From contig NC_069662.1 of NCBI RefSeq assembly GCF_027244095.1, positions 15,340,501 through 15,404,500 of the forward strand: a DNA stretch of 64,000 nt. The letters are read 5' to 3'. Positions 48,501 to 59,183 of the stretch are shown one piece after another (position 1 is the stretch's first letter; every line of letters begins with the position of its first letter). This DNA comes from Hemicordylus capensis. Taxonomy: Eukaryota; Chordata; Lepidosauria; Squamata; Cordylidae. Made by a program: the position numbers and the translations under genes. The notes below the pieces were generated by a model. The model did no database searches and was not told the DNA's origin. It worked only from the letters and a program-made list of their open reading frames with translations.

Positions 48501-49620
48501 TCTAATTCACACAACGGCAGCCTCCTTCTCCTGAAGGGGCTCCTTCCTCCCTCATGACCCCTCTCTTCTTTTTTATATAGAGATTTATATATAGATTATA
48601 CATAGATATATATATGGCTCTTTGTGAAAAACGAACATCAGAAAAGCCCTGCAGGATGAGGCCAAGGCCCATCCAGTCCAGCATCCTTCCTGAAGCAGCA
48701 GCCAATCCGGTGCACTCAGGAACATAGCGGGTGGGTGGGAGGGGGAGAAGAGGAAAACCCACCCACCCCTCCCTCAGTGCTCCTTAGCACCATCAGGGGT
48801 ATGCTACCTCTCATCACAATAGACCTATATAGCTACCAAGGCTAGTAGCTGATGACAGCCCTGACCGCCATGAATCTGAGGGACACAGTGTCCTTCCAGC
48901 CAGCAATAAGCTATGTGACATGAGAAGCTTACAGTATATACAAATTCCAAGCATGAATTTACTCACATTCTACAGACTTCCTTCCCAGCCTAATCTTATC
49001 CTATGGCCACATGTGGAGCAGGGACCTTGCACGATTTTTGCAGTGCCATCTGCTGGCCAGCTCTTGCTTTCGGAGAAGAGCCGATTACTACTTTCCCAAC
49101 AAATGGGGGAAAGGGTCAGTTCTTCTCAGAAAGCAAGAGTAGCCAACAGGAGGTGCTGCAAAACCCCACAAGGGTCCCTGATTTGCATCTAAACAGAGAA
49201 CATGAATCTGTGCTGGGAAGGAAGATGGAAGCCTTCCGGGACTCTGAATAAATTTGTGCACAAGCTTTTCACACTGCACAGGTTAGCTGTCTGGAGTAAC
49301 CAGGAGACCTGGATAACCACAACTCTATTAAGCACTAGCACTAACTCACCAGTTGTTGGAGGCCAGAGATCCGGAGGCAAATTTGGAAAAAGGCTCCTTA
49401 TGCCCTCCAAGAACTTCTGACAGGTCTCTTCTCCTTTGATCTGTATCTTCACCAAGAGTTTGCGCATCTTCACCTTTGGGTCCAGCAGCTTATCTAGAAC
49501 GCTGTAATCCTCTTCAGAGATGAAGCCCTGGGAGGCCACATCATCCAAGATGAGGTCAGGTGCCACTTGGAGGAAAGTGATGAGTTTTTCACGGCCTCTC
49601 CGGATCGTCTCAAAGGCCAT
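34861..49620 (-). CDS. Gene B: CARD-linked very large GTPase with one in-frame TGA
   Basis: Exons on the minus strand are 49620-49350 (CARD), 43518-43270 (linker), 40318-40250 (linker) and 39560-34861 (GTPase body), all joined in phase 1 with GT-AG borders. Counting through, the frame covers 1762 codons to TAA at 34861-34863. The single defect is TGA at 37150-37152 (codon 1000), where gene A has the Trp of the motif [13 protein letters not shown]. No frameshift is seen in the 4.7-kb exon. It may be a very young pseudogene, a polymorphic null allele, a sequence error, or a truncated 999-residue protein that keeps the CARD and the complete G-domain core. Orientation is opposite to A and C. The putative promoter lies near 51.4 kb. 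Confidence 0.8.
40250..40318 (-). CDS. Gene B linker exon 2
   Basis: A 69-base phase-1 exon following TTTCCTAG and ending GTTGATG|GTAAGG. It encodes 23 acidic residues ([20 protein letters not shown]...) that join in frame to the giant exon at 39560 through a split Glu codon. Size and phase match the mini-exons of gene A. Confidence 0.68.
40319..41160 (-). other. Gene B intron
   Basis: No additional exon or repeat recognised between the linker exon at 40318 and the SINE at 41161. Confidence 0.4.
41161..41262 (+). mobile_element. SINE, 3'-truncated
   Basis: Head GCCACCTAATGGCACAGTGG, B box GCCGGTTCAAATCCCC, ending in GGGAAACACCTATA. Lies in a gene B intron. Confidence 0.82.
41263..41671 (+). 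repeat. SINE with shared 5' flank, near-identical inverse at 62415-62818
   Basis: About 145 bases (ACGAAAATCTGTTCAGAAAA ... GTGAAGTTTTTTAA) precede a full SINE (from about 41412). The whole block recurs almost unchanged on the opposite strand in a gene C intron. Confidence 0.85.
41672..42739. other. Gene B intron with hairpin element
   Basis: At 42126-42160 an almost perfect stem (16-bp arms, TGCGGGGAGAG.../...CTCTCCCCGCA, loop CAA) lies in a palindromic element (about 41.93-42.22 kb) like that at 11.7-12.1 kb. Otherwise nothing recognised. Confidence 0.5.
42740..43045 (+). mobile_element. SINE, 'GCAAGCATGACTTGTCCCC' family
   Basis: AACTGGTCTTGTGGTAGCAA to CAGTATATGGCAGCTTCCTA; same family as 14975-15275. 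Confidence 0.82.
43270..43518 (-). CDS. Gene B linker exon 1
   Basis: A 249-base phase-1 exon between TTTTGTCTTAG and TCTAAAG|GTATGT. It encodes 83 residues of low-complexity, charged, Gly- and Pro-containing sequence with KG-ended units (KDKG, SEQKG, NSKG), like the ends of the gene A mini-exons (VPKG, NVKG). No known domain. It sits where the repeat-bearing linker exon of gene C sits, between CARD and GTPase body. Confidence 0.72.
43590..43860 (-). mobile_element. L2/CR1-like LINE 3' end repeat
   Basis: Inverse of the repeat at 20000-20226 (CAAAAATGGCTCAGGGCGGT, CCCCAAAGGGCTCACA, ACCAGCAACAGTCACTGGA) with an (AAT)n tail. Confidence 0.68.
43861..44784. other. Gene B long intron
   Basis: No exon or repeat recognised. 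Confidence 0.4.
44785..45045 (+). mobile_element. tRNA-derived SINE
   Basis: GTCACGTAATGGCGCAGCGG head, GTTGGTTCGACTCCCC B box, GGAGTTGACACCGACTCGAC end. Confidence 0.87.
45046..46229. other. Gene B long intron
   Basis: No exon recognised. A minus-strand GAAAATGAAA at 45715-45706 matches the ISRE core, but it sits mid-intron and is probably chance. Confidence 0.35.
46230..46590 (+). mobile_element. SINE tail interrupted by a Sauria-type SINE
   Basis: CCTTGGAGAAGCCACTGCCA ... GACTCAGTAT is broken at 46338 by a reverse Sauria-type SINE (46338-46555) and resumes as CTATGTTTCTATG. Confidence 0.8.
46591..47850. other. Gene B long intron
   Basis: Nothing recognised except short A/T tracts near 46690. 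Confidence 0.4.
47851..48036 (+). mobile_element. hAT-type MITE
   Basis: CAGTGTTCCCTCTAA at the left, TTAGAGAGAACATTG at the right, flanked by CTGAAGAG / CTGAGGAG (8-bp duplication, one mismatch). Confidence 0.82.
48037..48624. other. Gene B long intron
   Basis: C-rich CCTCCTCC tracts near 48300-48540 and a short TATATA run at 48575-48615; no gene recognised. Confidence 0.4.
48625..48730 (-). mobile_element. CR1 3' end fragment
   Basis: AGAAAAGCCCTGCAGGATGA ... CCCATCCAGTCCAGCATCCT is the inverse of the conserved CR1 3' end. Confidence 0.75.
49350..49620 (-). CDS. Gene B exon with start codon: CARD domain
   Basis: The ATG at 49620 begins 90 codons plus one base, ending at donor ACTG|GTGAGT. 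The peptide is a textbook [41 protein letters not shown]-like [20 protein letters not shown]. It is closer to the general CARD consensus than those of genes A and C. An acceptor (TTTCTCTCCAG) lies just upstream at 49654-49644, so 23 bases of 5' UTR are in this exon and at least one upstream noncoding exon is expected. Confidence 0.9.
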
Positions 49621-50207
49621 GGCTGGAGGCAGTGGTGACTGTTCTGGAGAGAAACCTTAACACAGAACTGTTGGGATTAGACTGCATGTAGGCTGTGGAA
49701 CCCCTTTCCACCAGAGGCTCATTTGTGCCTTGCATTGTAGACTGTCTGGTGGGTTGTTAAAACCTTGTCTGAGCTAAATTTGTTACCTTAACCTTAGCCT
49801 GTGCCATCATGTTCTGATTTTGTATGCTACCACTTTCTTTTTGCTTTACTGTTCCTAATGTCTTTAATATTTTGACTATTTTAGTTTATTGTAGGCCACT
49901 TTGATGGCCCGCAACAGATGGGGAAGCAAAGCAATATAGAGATCCCAATGTAAGTTAGGTTAAGGAGCTCTGACTTAGAAGGAAGATAATGTTCAGCACA
50001 GTGTGGAGGGGAGGGGTTGCAGCTTTAGTTTCTGACAGAGCCCAGAGCTTTTAATCACAGCATGAACAGGAAGAAATTCAGCAGGTGAAGCATTTCTCTG
50101 TCACTGCATCTGCGTGATAGTACTAACTTCACTTAGCTGAATTTCAGCTTGTTTACACATCAAATATTGACACAGGAGTCCTGCCAGGAAAAGACTAGTA
50201 ACCTTAA

Positions 50208-50465
50208 GTTAAAGTAAAGTTGTGCCCTTGATATCGACTCCTGGCGACCACAGAGCCCTGTGGTTGTCTTTGGTAGAATACAGGAGGGGTTTACCACTGC
50301 AGTCCCCCACGCAGTATGAGATGATGCCTTTCAGCATCTTCCTATATCGCTGCTGCCCACTATAGGTGTTTCCCAATGTCTGGGAAACATACCAGCGGGG
50401 ATTCGAATCAGCAACCTTTTTCTCCCTAGGCAAGTTACTTCCCCACTGTGCAATTAGGTGGCCTT
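50208..50465 (-). mobile_element. tRNA-derived SINE
   Basis: Reverse copy: GATATCGACTCCTGGCGACC, CAGCATCTTCCTATATCGCT, GTGCAATTAGGTGGC. Confidence 0.87.
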
Positions 50466-51290
50466 AAGGTAGTTTGTATCAATTATTAATAAACAAATTT
50501 ATCATCATATTTCTTTTTAAGGTAGTTTAGGTTGAGGGTGCAGCTACTGCAGTTTGCCCCGGAGTCTTAAGATGGTCTCTGCAGTCTTTATATTTAGAAA
50601 AACTTCCAACATGTTTGTCATCATAAGCAGTGCACCCTCCCATAATTGTGTGTGTAAAGAAGTGATTAAAATAATAAGAATGAGCCGTGCTCTAAATTTA
50701 TGCTTTTAAAAAAGAAGATTCAAGCATACAAGTTTTATAGCTGCTTCCCTCATACATACAAGGAAATCTTAAGTAAATTTAACTAAAGGTTTATCCAACA
50801 ACAACTCCATTTTCTCCTTTTCCTCAATGCCTTCGCTGCAGGATTCTCTTAGGGACAAAAAATTATAAAAGAAATCTTAACAAAAAGTGCAAAATGTTAC
50901 CGAATAGAAAACAACAAAATTCTATGAGATTGCATGTCTGAATCTTATTTTCAGTTAGACATTGATTGGAGCTTTACAATAATACAACCAGTAACTTTTG
51001 GTTTTCTGTGTCCAGACTGTCCATCCCTTCCCACACACACACTTGTATATTACATGCCCTTCATAAACATCAGTCCAAAGGGAAATTTCAAGTTGCTAGC
51101 CCTTATGTTTTTAAAAAGAGGGGGGGCCCGCCCATAAAAGTGACTGCCAACAATATCTTTTACTCATACCTCCAGTATTAAAGCTATTTGGGGAACAAAC
51201 CCATTCACTGGAGAAAACCACACCACCCCCTCAGTTCAGCCTTTGGCTTTGTACCTCGAAAGAAAAAAACACTTTGAAGAAACTGCAGAG
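50466..51290. other. Intron between putative first exon and CARD exon of gene B
   Basis: A/T-rich; no feature recognised. Confidence 0.4.
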
Positions 51291-51387
51291 AGACATCAGT
51301 ACTAGAAGCTTGTTACTTTTAAACTCTAATTTCAAAGTCTAATTAACACCATCTTCCTTTTCTCTCTTGAAGCCTGCAATGACTTAC

Positions 51388-51540
51388 CCAGTCCTCATCT
51401 GAAGCAGGAACAAAAGGCATCTGCCTGGGAATGGGATTATATATCTAAAACAGAGGAATCCAGAAGGTCCGCCTCCTTTTAAAGAAATGAAACCGAAGAT
51501 CCACCTCCTTTTAAAGAAATGAAACCTAGAGATTTTTATT
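51388..51540 (-). promoter_or_regulatory. Putative first exon and promoter region of gene B
   Basis: On the minus strand CTTCAGATGAGGACTGG|GTAAGTC is a strong donor (exon edge 51388) upstream of the CARD exon acceptor. Just beyond the presumed exon are two copies of GGTTTCATTTCTTTAAAAGG in a 31-base tandem duplication (51470-51535). These resemble interferon-stimulated response elements (TTTCNNTTTC) but with one base less between half-sites. A decayed copy of the exon region lies at 55.95-56.10 kb. Confidence 0.42.
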
Positions 51541-51957
51541 GAACTCCAATATGGATATCTTTTACCTAAAATGCAATTTGCCCCCAAACCAGTCTGTCCT
51601 GATGATCCTTTTGAAACAGATGTCTGTTATGCTTTTCAGGATCTCAGCTGCTCTGAAGGTAAACATGATCGTCAACTAATTGCTGTCGAGCAAATTGCTG
51701 TTAAGATGCTCAACTGGTTCAAAAGCTGGCATTCCTACTCATCACATTTCCCTTCTGCCTTTCTCTACCAAATCATGCAGTTATTTAAAATATCTCTGTT
51801 ATGACCTGTGGTTACAATAATAAAAGTTATGACCGACATTTAAAATATTTGCTTTTCCTCCTCTCAATTTTTAGCTTTTAAAATAAATTTTAATTTGAAA
51901 CTTAATTCTGATTGTGGTTTTAGCCTGTTTACCTTGTTTACTTAATTTGGTTAATTT

Positions 51958-52540
51958 TAGTTCAGTTCTGGTCATCCCTTTTCAAAAATCATAGCATTGG
52001 AAAAGATACAGAAAAGAACAATCGAAGTGACCCTGAGGGACTGCAGTGTCTGTCTTTGTGAGGAAGGGTTAAAACATTTATAGCTTCTTAATTTGGGGCG
52101 GGGGAGGATATGACTAAGTGGGGATAGAGTATCTCAGCCTAACCTACCCCACAGGGTTGTTGCGAGGATAAAGATAACCATGTGCATCGCTCTGGGCTCA
52201 TTGGAGGAAGTGGGATATAAATGCTCCAGACAGAAGAATGTATATGTAAGCATGTAAGTATGTATGTTTTAGCTATGCACTGGTCCATGACCGTAATAAA
52301 GGACTGATTGACTGATTGCTCCAGGGCTCTGGAACAGGCTCTCCAATGTAATCAGAATCTCCACATCTCTGGCTTGAAAACACACCTGTTTTATCAGGCT
52401 TTTAGTTTAGAATGTTTTAAAGTTATATGGATGGTTTTAAAAATTGGGTTTATATGATTTAAGGTGTTAATTGTTGTTGCATTTTAATTTGTAAACCACC
52501 CAGATATTGTATATGGGATGGTATATACATGCGATGGATA
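51958..52540 (+). mobile_element. CR1/LINE-derived fragments
   Basis: TCAGTTCTGGTCATCCCTTT ... AAAGATACAGAAAAGAACAA is CR1-like. 52130-52215 resembles a Sauria SINE body (CCACAGGGTTGTTGCGAGGA). 52321-52540 resembles another LINE 3' end (TGAAAACACACCTGTTTTAT, TTTGTAAACCACCCAGAT). Confidence 0.6.
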
Positions 52541-54840
52541 ATTTACATAAATAAATGCCCTCATTCTGTAGTTATGTCCCTCCCCCACAAAAGAAGCTGT
52601 CATTTTGCAATTGGCTCTGTCTACCCAAGCCGCCATTTTGTGACTGACTCTACCACCCCAAAACTCTGGGTAGCTCCCATGGCTATGATAACAACAACAA
52701 CAACAATAAAGGATTGCACAAAGTGGACCTCACTGCTCTAGTCAATGGTGCATATACAGCTCCTAGGTCTGAGGAGACTGTCAGCCAAAGGGGTATCCCC
52801 TTGGCTTGATACTGTCCAACTTGCCTTCAGCATGGTCAACATTTTATAGGTGCACAAAATGTGTGTCTTTCTCATGGGTTTAAATAATCTTCTTAAATTG
52901 CTTTCTGTTGGACATCTGGTCTTCCGGTTATTTATCTTGTGGAACTTGTGGTTAAACAGATTTTTAATTTCCCATATGTTCAAAATATACCTTCTGGATC
53001 ATTTGTACAATATAGATATATTTAAATGGCAATGTCTAAAATTTACAAGTTCTGACCCGTACCCTTTCTGTGACTGTAGCTGGCATGTGAAAAGGCAGTG
53101 GCAAACTATGGAATAAAGGTTCAGCCTTGGACTTCTTCACACTGCTTACATAACTTGAAGATGTTGGGCTTTTGAGTGAGTCTCCAGCTCCAGCAATTGG
53201 CATCAATCTCCTGGTGAAACTTGAAAGCAATTCTGGAGACTGATATTGGGGAACAATACTGGGGTATAGATTAAAAAAAAATAATCACCAGAAATAGCAT
53301 AGCTCCAACTGTTTCCTATTGACCAAGGACTGCCCCTGTTTTCTGTAATCTGTCCCTGATAAACCATTGTCCCTATTTTTGCCTTTTTGTGATGCGTTCT
53401 TCAGCCTGTTTTCACATGAGCTGCTACAATTGTCACTTTTCAGTGCTCTCCCCAGAGTCTCTAGAAATCTTTCCAGGCATGGCTGCTGGTGTTTGCAGCC
53501 TGACTCTGGTGCACCTACATGTCAGTGGGTGCATGAGACAAAGGCATTTTGCAATGGACGGCAATCCAGTCTTCTGCAATGTGTGATACTGGCTGGGGGA
53601 CTTGGGTAGCAGTCCTTGGGATGAGAATGGTGCAGCCATGGGCTTTAACACTGCTGCCCCATATTTGCTGACTTCACCTGGCTTCGCAGTCAGGCTAGCT
53701 CTGCCTTCTAGAGTTGCCAACCCTGGCTGAAGCTATTGCAAGCCCTCCAATCTATCCTGGATGGAAACAGCAATATGCCTGTGAATGTGTAAGGGAGCCA
53801 AGCAACCTGGGAGTTCTGGCTAGAAGCATGCCCCAAATGGAAAGCAGGTCATAAAGTACACACACAGCGCTTTAACATGATTCCAGATTACCAAAGCAGA
53901 TGAGCCAGGCCCACTGCTGTGCCCTCCCTCTAATATTTCGCAGATGGAAATAAGGATGCAGGTGTAATAACCAAATCTCAATCTCTCTTTTTGGATGCTC
54001 AGTCTATAAATCTTTAGCTTCCTCTCTCCCAGCAATATTCTCCTCCTGGAATTCAGCTGCAAAAGAGCCTTTGCACTGCAGTTTACTTTTCTCCCAGGCC
54101 CCAAATATTTTCCAGTCAAGCACTTCCTCCCAGTTCATCTTTATCTCCTTTGTACTTTGTAAACTGGGCTGTGGAGAGGGGTGGCTAGAAAACTTGGAGT
54201 GGAGTTTTGTGCCTTTCCCTCCCCTCGTCTCTCTTTCTGGTGGTTTTCTTTCATACTGTATTTTGCATTGGAAGGGATGGCTATGAAGAACACCCCCCAG
54301 CAACAAATTCGAGTTTCCCGCCTTCTCGAATCTTTTCTCTTCTTTCTTCCCGCCTCCTTGCTTTGACCGTAAAGTGGACAAGGCGCTAAGCTGCCTGGAG
54401 GAATCGTTGATCTTTTTTTCGGCGAGGTCAGTCTGTTCTTCATGTTTTCCTCTTTGGAAAGGAAGAGGATTTAGTTCTGCTTTAAATAATAACTCTGGCG
54501 TGGCTTGCCATACAGGTGGGGAAAAAACTGAAGGATGGAACAGATTATCTAGTGCACTTTCTGGTGTTGGACGCTGGCTTAGTTTATAGCAAAATCAGGG
54601 GTGGAAAAACAGTAAGCAAGACCTAGTGGGATGTTTGCCTTGTGATCTGTTGTATTCTGTTGTCTTTCACATAATGGTGTGTGTGGTGTGGGGGCACCTG
54701 TGCATGCAGAGAAACAAACTTTGCGATGATGAAGGGGCTGAGAAGGGGGTGGGTGGGCAAGGATTGAAACCAGGCTTACTAAGTCTGCTGTTTTTTAGGG
54801 TTAAGACAAAACACATTTAGCAAAAATCAGTAGGGTTTGA
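52541..54840. other. Intergenic DNA between genes B and C
   Basis: No exon, RNA gene or clear repeat recognised. Short open frames show no motif. Confidence 0.4.
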
Positions 54841-54902
54841 TCCTAAGCAAAGGAGCCAGGAGGAGGCCACTAAAGCTTCCTCCTCTCTTTCACGCCGGAA
54901 CC

Positions 54903-54987
54903 GAGAGAGCCGCGCCGCCTGCATGCTGGCTATGCGTCAGGTGCTATACCTGACGAATAGCCAGCCTGCAGGCAGCGCGGCTCTCGG
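54903..54987. repeat. Long imperfect hairpin
   Basis: GAGAGCCGCGC.GCCTGC..GCTGGCTAT.CGTCAGGT faces its inverse across the 5-base loop GCTAT, giving arms of about 38 bp with few mismatches. It sits in a short CpG-rich patch (54.84-55.02 kb), probably a foldback MITE. Confidence 0.75.
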
Positions 54988-55439
54988 GCTGGCGGGAGAG
55001 AGCGTGGCTCTTTAGGGCCAACCGTTACTAGGTAAAATGTGTAAAATGGAAGAATTTCCCCCTTTCTTCTGTGAAGAGTCATTGACTGCTGCTAACTTTA
55101 AGAATCCAGAATTTGTGCAGCGGGGTGGGGAGTGTTGTGTGTAATATTAAGGGTACAATCTGCATCTTTACTTAGGAGTAAGTCCCATGACGTGTATGGG
55201 GTTTACTCCTAGGCAAGGATTGCTTGCTAAACACACTTCCGACCTAAGGAGTAAGCCCCATTGACGCTTACTAAGGTTATATGCATAAGATTGCACTGTT
55301 CAGTCGCGCTGGAAAACTGATCTTGCTTTCTAGGCTGTGGGCATAACGGAATTGCAAACATTTTTGCAAGCTTGCGAATTTTGTGGACTTCTGCAAGGCC
55401 AGCTAACTGAGCTAAGAGTTAATTGCTCTGCTGTTGTTA

Positions 55440-55680
55440 ACTGAGCAAAGAGACACCTTTTAAAGTGGTGGTTCTCTTATATTTAGCAAGGGGAGAGCAA
55501 CTGGCCCTATCCAGCCCCAGCACGGCATCCCTCTAGTGGCTGTTGCTGGTATCTGCCTTGTGTTTCTTTTTAGATTGTGAGCCCTTTAGGGACAGGGGGC
55601 CATCTTATTTATGTATTATTTATTTTTCTATGTAAACCGCTTTGAGACAGAGCTGTATATAAATATTCATAGTAGTAGAT
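55440..55680 (+). mobile_element. L2/CR1-like LINE 3' end repeat
   Basis: Matches 20000-20226 in order: CACCTTTTAAAGTGGTGGTTC, GTGGCTGTTGCTGGTATCTG, ATTGTGAGCCCTTTAGGGAC, TGTAAACCGCTTTGAGA. Confidence 0.68.
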
Positions 55681-55739
55681 GGAGTCGTCCTCTGGTTTAT
55701 TTAATGCTATTTTACACATGTATATACCACCCAGACTCA

Positions 55740-55930
55740 TGTCTCCAAGCTGTTTACACAATATAAGGGAGGTTCGGGGTGCTAGGACCCGTGAAAGGGC
55801 CTTTTCGGTTGCTGCCCCACTTCTCTGGAATTTCCTTCAGCTACGGATTCGTTTAGTTTCTTCTTTCTCGAGTTTTAAGTCTCTATTGAAGACTTTTCTC
55901 TTTCGCCAGGCTTTTACCTTGTAGTTTACC
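55740..55930 (+). mobile_element. LINE C-terminal fragment
   Basis: Reads RTRERAFSVAAPLLWNF ... SFKSLLKTFLFRQAF, the conserved tail of L2/CR1-clade ORF2 proteins. Confidence 0.75.
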
Positions 55931-55959
55931 TAATTCCCAAAAACAAATTGCAGTTTGAA

Positions 55960-56100
55960 AGAGATGCAGCAGCACTAGGAGCTTGTTACTTGGAAATCCC
56001 ACCACAGTCTTCCTTTCTTGAAACTGGCAACAACTTGCCCAGTTCTCAGATGAAGTAGGAATAAGGAACTGCAGAAACCCACCTAGACATATATTAGATA
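55960..56100 (-). pseudogene. Decayed copy of the gene B first-exon region
   Basis: The stretch shares with 51.29-51.44 kb a run of matching blocks in the same order: AGCTTGTTACTT, TCTTGAA, ACTTRCCCAGT, CTCATCTGAAG-like and AGGAAYAA. At the site of the donor the copy has GC in place of GT. It is either a duplicated, inactive promoter/first exon or an alternative one using a GC donor. Confidence 0.45.
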
Positions 56101-56104
56101 GTCA

Positions 56105-57043
56105 AAAACCGTGCCACCTTAAGAACAGAGTTAAGGCTAACTTATTTTGGCTCAAGCACCACAAAGCTGGGAAATGGGAACCTACAGTCTTAAAAGATTT
56201 AACTTGTGATCAGTAATGGTCTTGCTCAATGTCACAAATTGTGCTCTCTTAGAACTTGCTTCCCATGAGCCTATGCTCTGCTGTTCCTAAAAGCCAGTGT
56301 TTACTCATGAACTTCTCACTGGTTTTCTTACAAATGCACCAGTAGGTAGAGTTATGAACATAAACTGATCTTTGTGGTCCAAATCAAAATGAGGGCAGGA
56401 TGGACTGCCTGAAACCAGCAAAGATTCACCATGTCCATGTGGGTGCATGGAGGGCAAGTTGTTAGCACAATTTGTGACACTGCACGACATCATGAACCTC
56501 ACCCACAGAGTAGGCCATCTCAAACTGGGGATTGGTCCTATCTACATAGCATTCAGGAAGGGAAGACTTTTTGTTGTGTAAACCAAAATGTTCCCACCAC
56601 CATGATGGGGAAAATACTGCCATGATGCTAAGTTGGCACCTTTGCTCTATGCAGTCCAGATTCCAGAATGTTCTTCCTTTTCCTAACATGACAGTGCAAT
56701 TTTTATTTTCCTCTTTCCTCTTTTTGTTGCTGATAACATTTGTTTTTGTTTTTAAATTTGGGGGCAGGTTAAGGGTTTTCTTTCTGTCCTTCCCCCTCAC
56801 ATTAGAGAGAGGTAGAACAAAATTAATTGTATACCTTGTTAAATAAACAACCACCACAGATTCCAAAATCTAACAAACGCAGTCTGCCTAGTTGCATGGA
56901 GCTGGGCAGGGGATATGGAAAGGAATTGCCAGAGGAAGTGTAGACATTTAAGGAGGAGGTGGCCAAGGTAGGGGTGAGCCTGGGTTATATTCTGTGTGGG
57001 GTGTACCCCTGGGCTGGCCTTAGGGGTGGGAGTGAATCAGGTG
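56105..57043. other. Intergenic DNA
   Basis: No feature recognised. Confidence 0.4.
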
Positions 57044-57176
57044 CAGTGTTCCCTCTAACAGGGATTCCCAGATGTTGTTGACTACAACTCCCAGAATCCC
57101 CAAGCAAAAGCCATTGCAGCTGGGGATTCTGGGAATTGTCAACAACATCTGGGAATCCCTGTCAGAGGGAATACTG
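57044..57176. mobile_element. hAT-type palindromic MITE
   Basis: CAGTGTTCCCTCTAACAGGG and its inverse enclose a near-complete palindrome (GATGTTGTTGACTACAACTC; GTCAACAACATC). Flanks ATCAGGTG / GTCAGGTG form an 8-bp duplication with one mismatch. Confidence 0.85.
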
Positions 57177-57184
57177 GTCAGGTG

Positions 57185-59183
57185 GTCCATACCTCGTAGG
57201 ATCAGAATGTACAATAGCTTGTGCTTGCTTCTGTGAATAGGGCTGTGGTTACCTCAATTCTGCTTGCCAATATTTGGCCTTTTCTTATTTTGACCTCTCC
57301 TGGTCATTTTGAGTTAGCACCTCTAGTAATCAACGCTTAATGCAGGTTAGGGACCCCTTCACACAGCACTGGAGATAATGTGACCAACCTGTCTGTCCAC
57401 ATTAAATCCTTAAACCAGGTCTGAAATACCATCTCCAATGAGCAAAGCAGGTAGTGGTTTTGGGCAAGTCTACATGCCAAGAGATGGGAAACAGGTGGTA
57501 GAGGTGCAGCACTTGTGGTTCTGTGGGTCAATGGATGGAGACATCCATTTGTTTTACACTGTTTTCAGTAGAGACCCAGCTTGCTTTCTGACGCCCGTAA
57601 CTTTGGTATCTTCCCACAAAGTCACATGAACGGGTGTGTGGTTAAGATGGCAGTTACTTGCTCACTTAATCTTCCACTGCTTTGCCAGTCTGCTCATAAT
57701 GACTGCAGCCTGAGGCAGGCGGGTAACACCCACAGAGAGCCAGTGGTCTCGCCTCCCGAATCTGCTGGCTCACCTTGCCTCATGGGGGAGCCTCCCCTGC
57801 ACAATCTACAATACAAAAACCAACTTGACCTTAATTTGGCAAATTAGGGTTAGGCTGCACATTGGTACTGTATGTGGCGCTGCCGTTCTGGAAGATCTGC
57901 CCATTATATCCTTACAATATTTAGCACCTCATTTAAAGAAAGTGAAATATTGTAGCATAAAGGAAACACTGACTTTCCTACAGCAGGGAACAAATCAACA
58001 TGTCGTGGAGAGAGTGGCCATTTTTACTGTTAACGCCTTAGCTTTAAGAGAAAACTATGTGGGGTCCATTGGGGTTAATTGTCATAGAGATTCTGAATGC
58101 TGAGGAAGATTTTAAATGGGAATGCTTAAGTACTGTCATTCTTATTTAAAATTACTGTCTATTTTAAAAAAAACATCTTTACTGTTCTAGAATCAATGTA
58201 TTTGCTGTTAACATTTTGTTTTAATCTTTTTTATTTTGTATGATTGTTATTTTTAATAGGGGTTTTAAAAATTTTTAAAAGCTTTTGCTATTTTTAATGG
58301 GTTTTTAAAAATGGTTTTGCTATGGTCAGATGATTAATCAATAAACTTAATTCATATTGGTACTCCCATGTCAGTTGTGTCAAATTAATTTTTGTACCTC
58401 TATTGCCCCAGAAGTCAGTAATAATTCACAATTTTTAGTGATGTAGCTTATGGACAAGATGCATCACAGGGTAATGAGAGAGTCTAATCGGGCATTTTGG
58501 ACAAGTTTTGCAAAAAGACAATGGCAAGACTACCTCAGGAAATTTTTAACTACTCAGAGTTATTTGCAATTCTGGCAAGTGCATGTTTATTACTCAGTTA
58601 ACATTCAGTGGTAACTCACATGTTTGTGAAATTGCTGTTGCCAGTCACACATAATAGAGTTTTCACACTCTGTCCTGCCTTGTGTTTTTGAAAAGAGAAT
58701 TCATATCAACAGAGTTCATATGCTGGTCAAGTGACAAATAGCTGAATGAAGTCGGTGTGGTCTTGCCTTGGGCTTACAGAGAAGTACACAGGTGAGGCTT
58801 TGCCACTTGTCAGTGTGCGTGGAACAGATAGCAGACTTAAATATTCAAGACTCTGTGCATCCATTTCAACCAGATCAAAATTCATGGCAAAAAGGCGTGT
58901 CCCACATTTGAGCCCATAGTCAGCTGCTGCAGAAATTATTTTTAAAAGTATCTGTTCTTTAGGGAGGAACCATATTCAGATAGTTGTTTTCTTTAAACCT
59001 CACCCCCCACACCCCTTAAAACACTACAATATTTAACAGAAGAATAACAGAAAAGTAGAATAGCCAATCAAAGCTCTGGCTACAAAGAAACACTGATGTG
59101 TATTGAGAGAAAGAGAGAGAGAGAGAAACTCATTCAGTATGTTTGCCAAGAAATCTCCTCCAATAGGCTTTCAGCATCTCCCT
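57185..59183. other. Region upstream of gene C
   Basis: No exon or repeat recognised with confidence; A/T-rich tracts near 58130-58340. Confidence 0.4.

Noticed and set aside
51571-51804. Exon-like stretch with splice-like edges near 51.57-51.66 kb
   Set aside because: No similarity to any linker or known domain, and opposite to gene B; splice-like words alone are weak.
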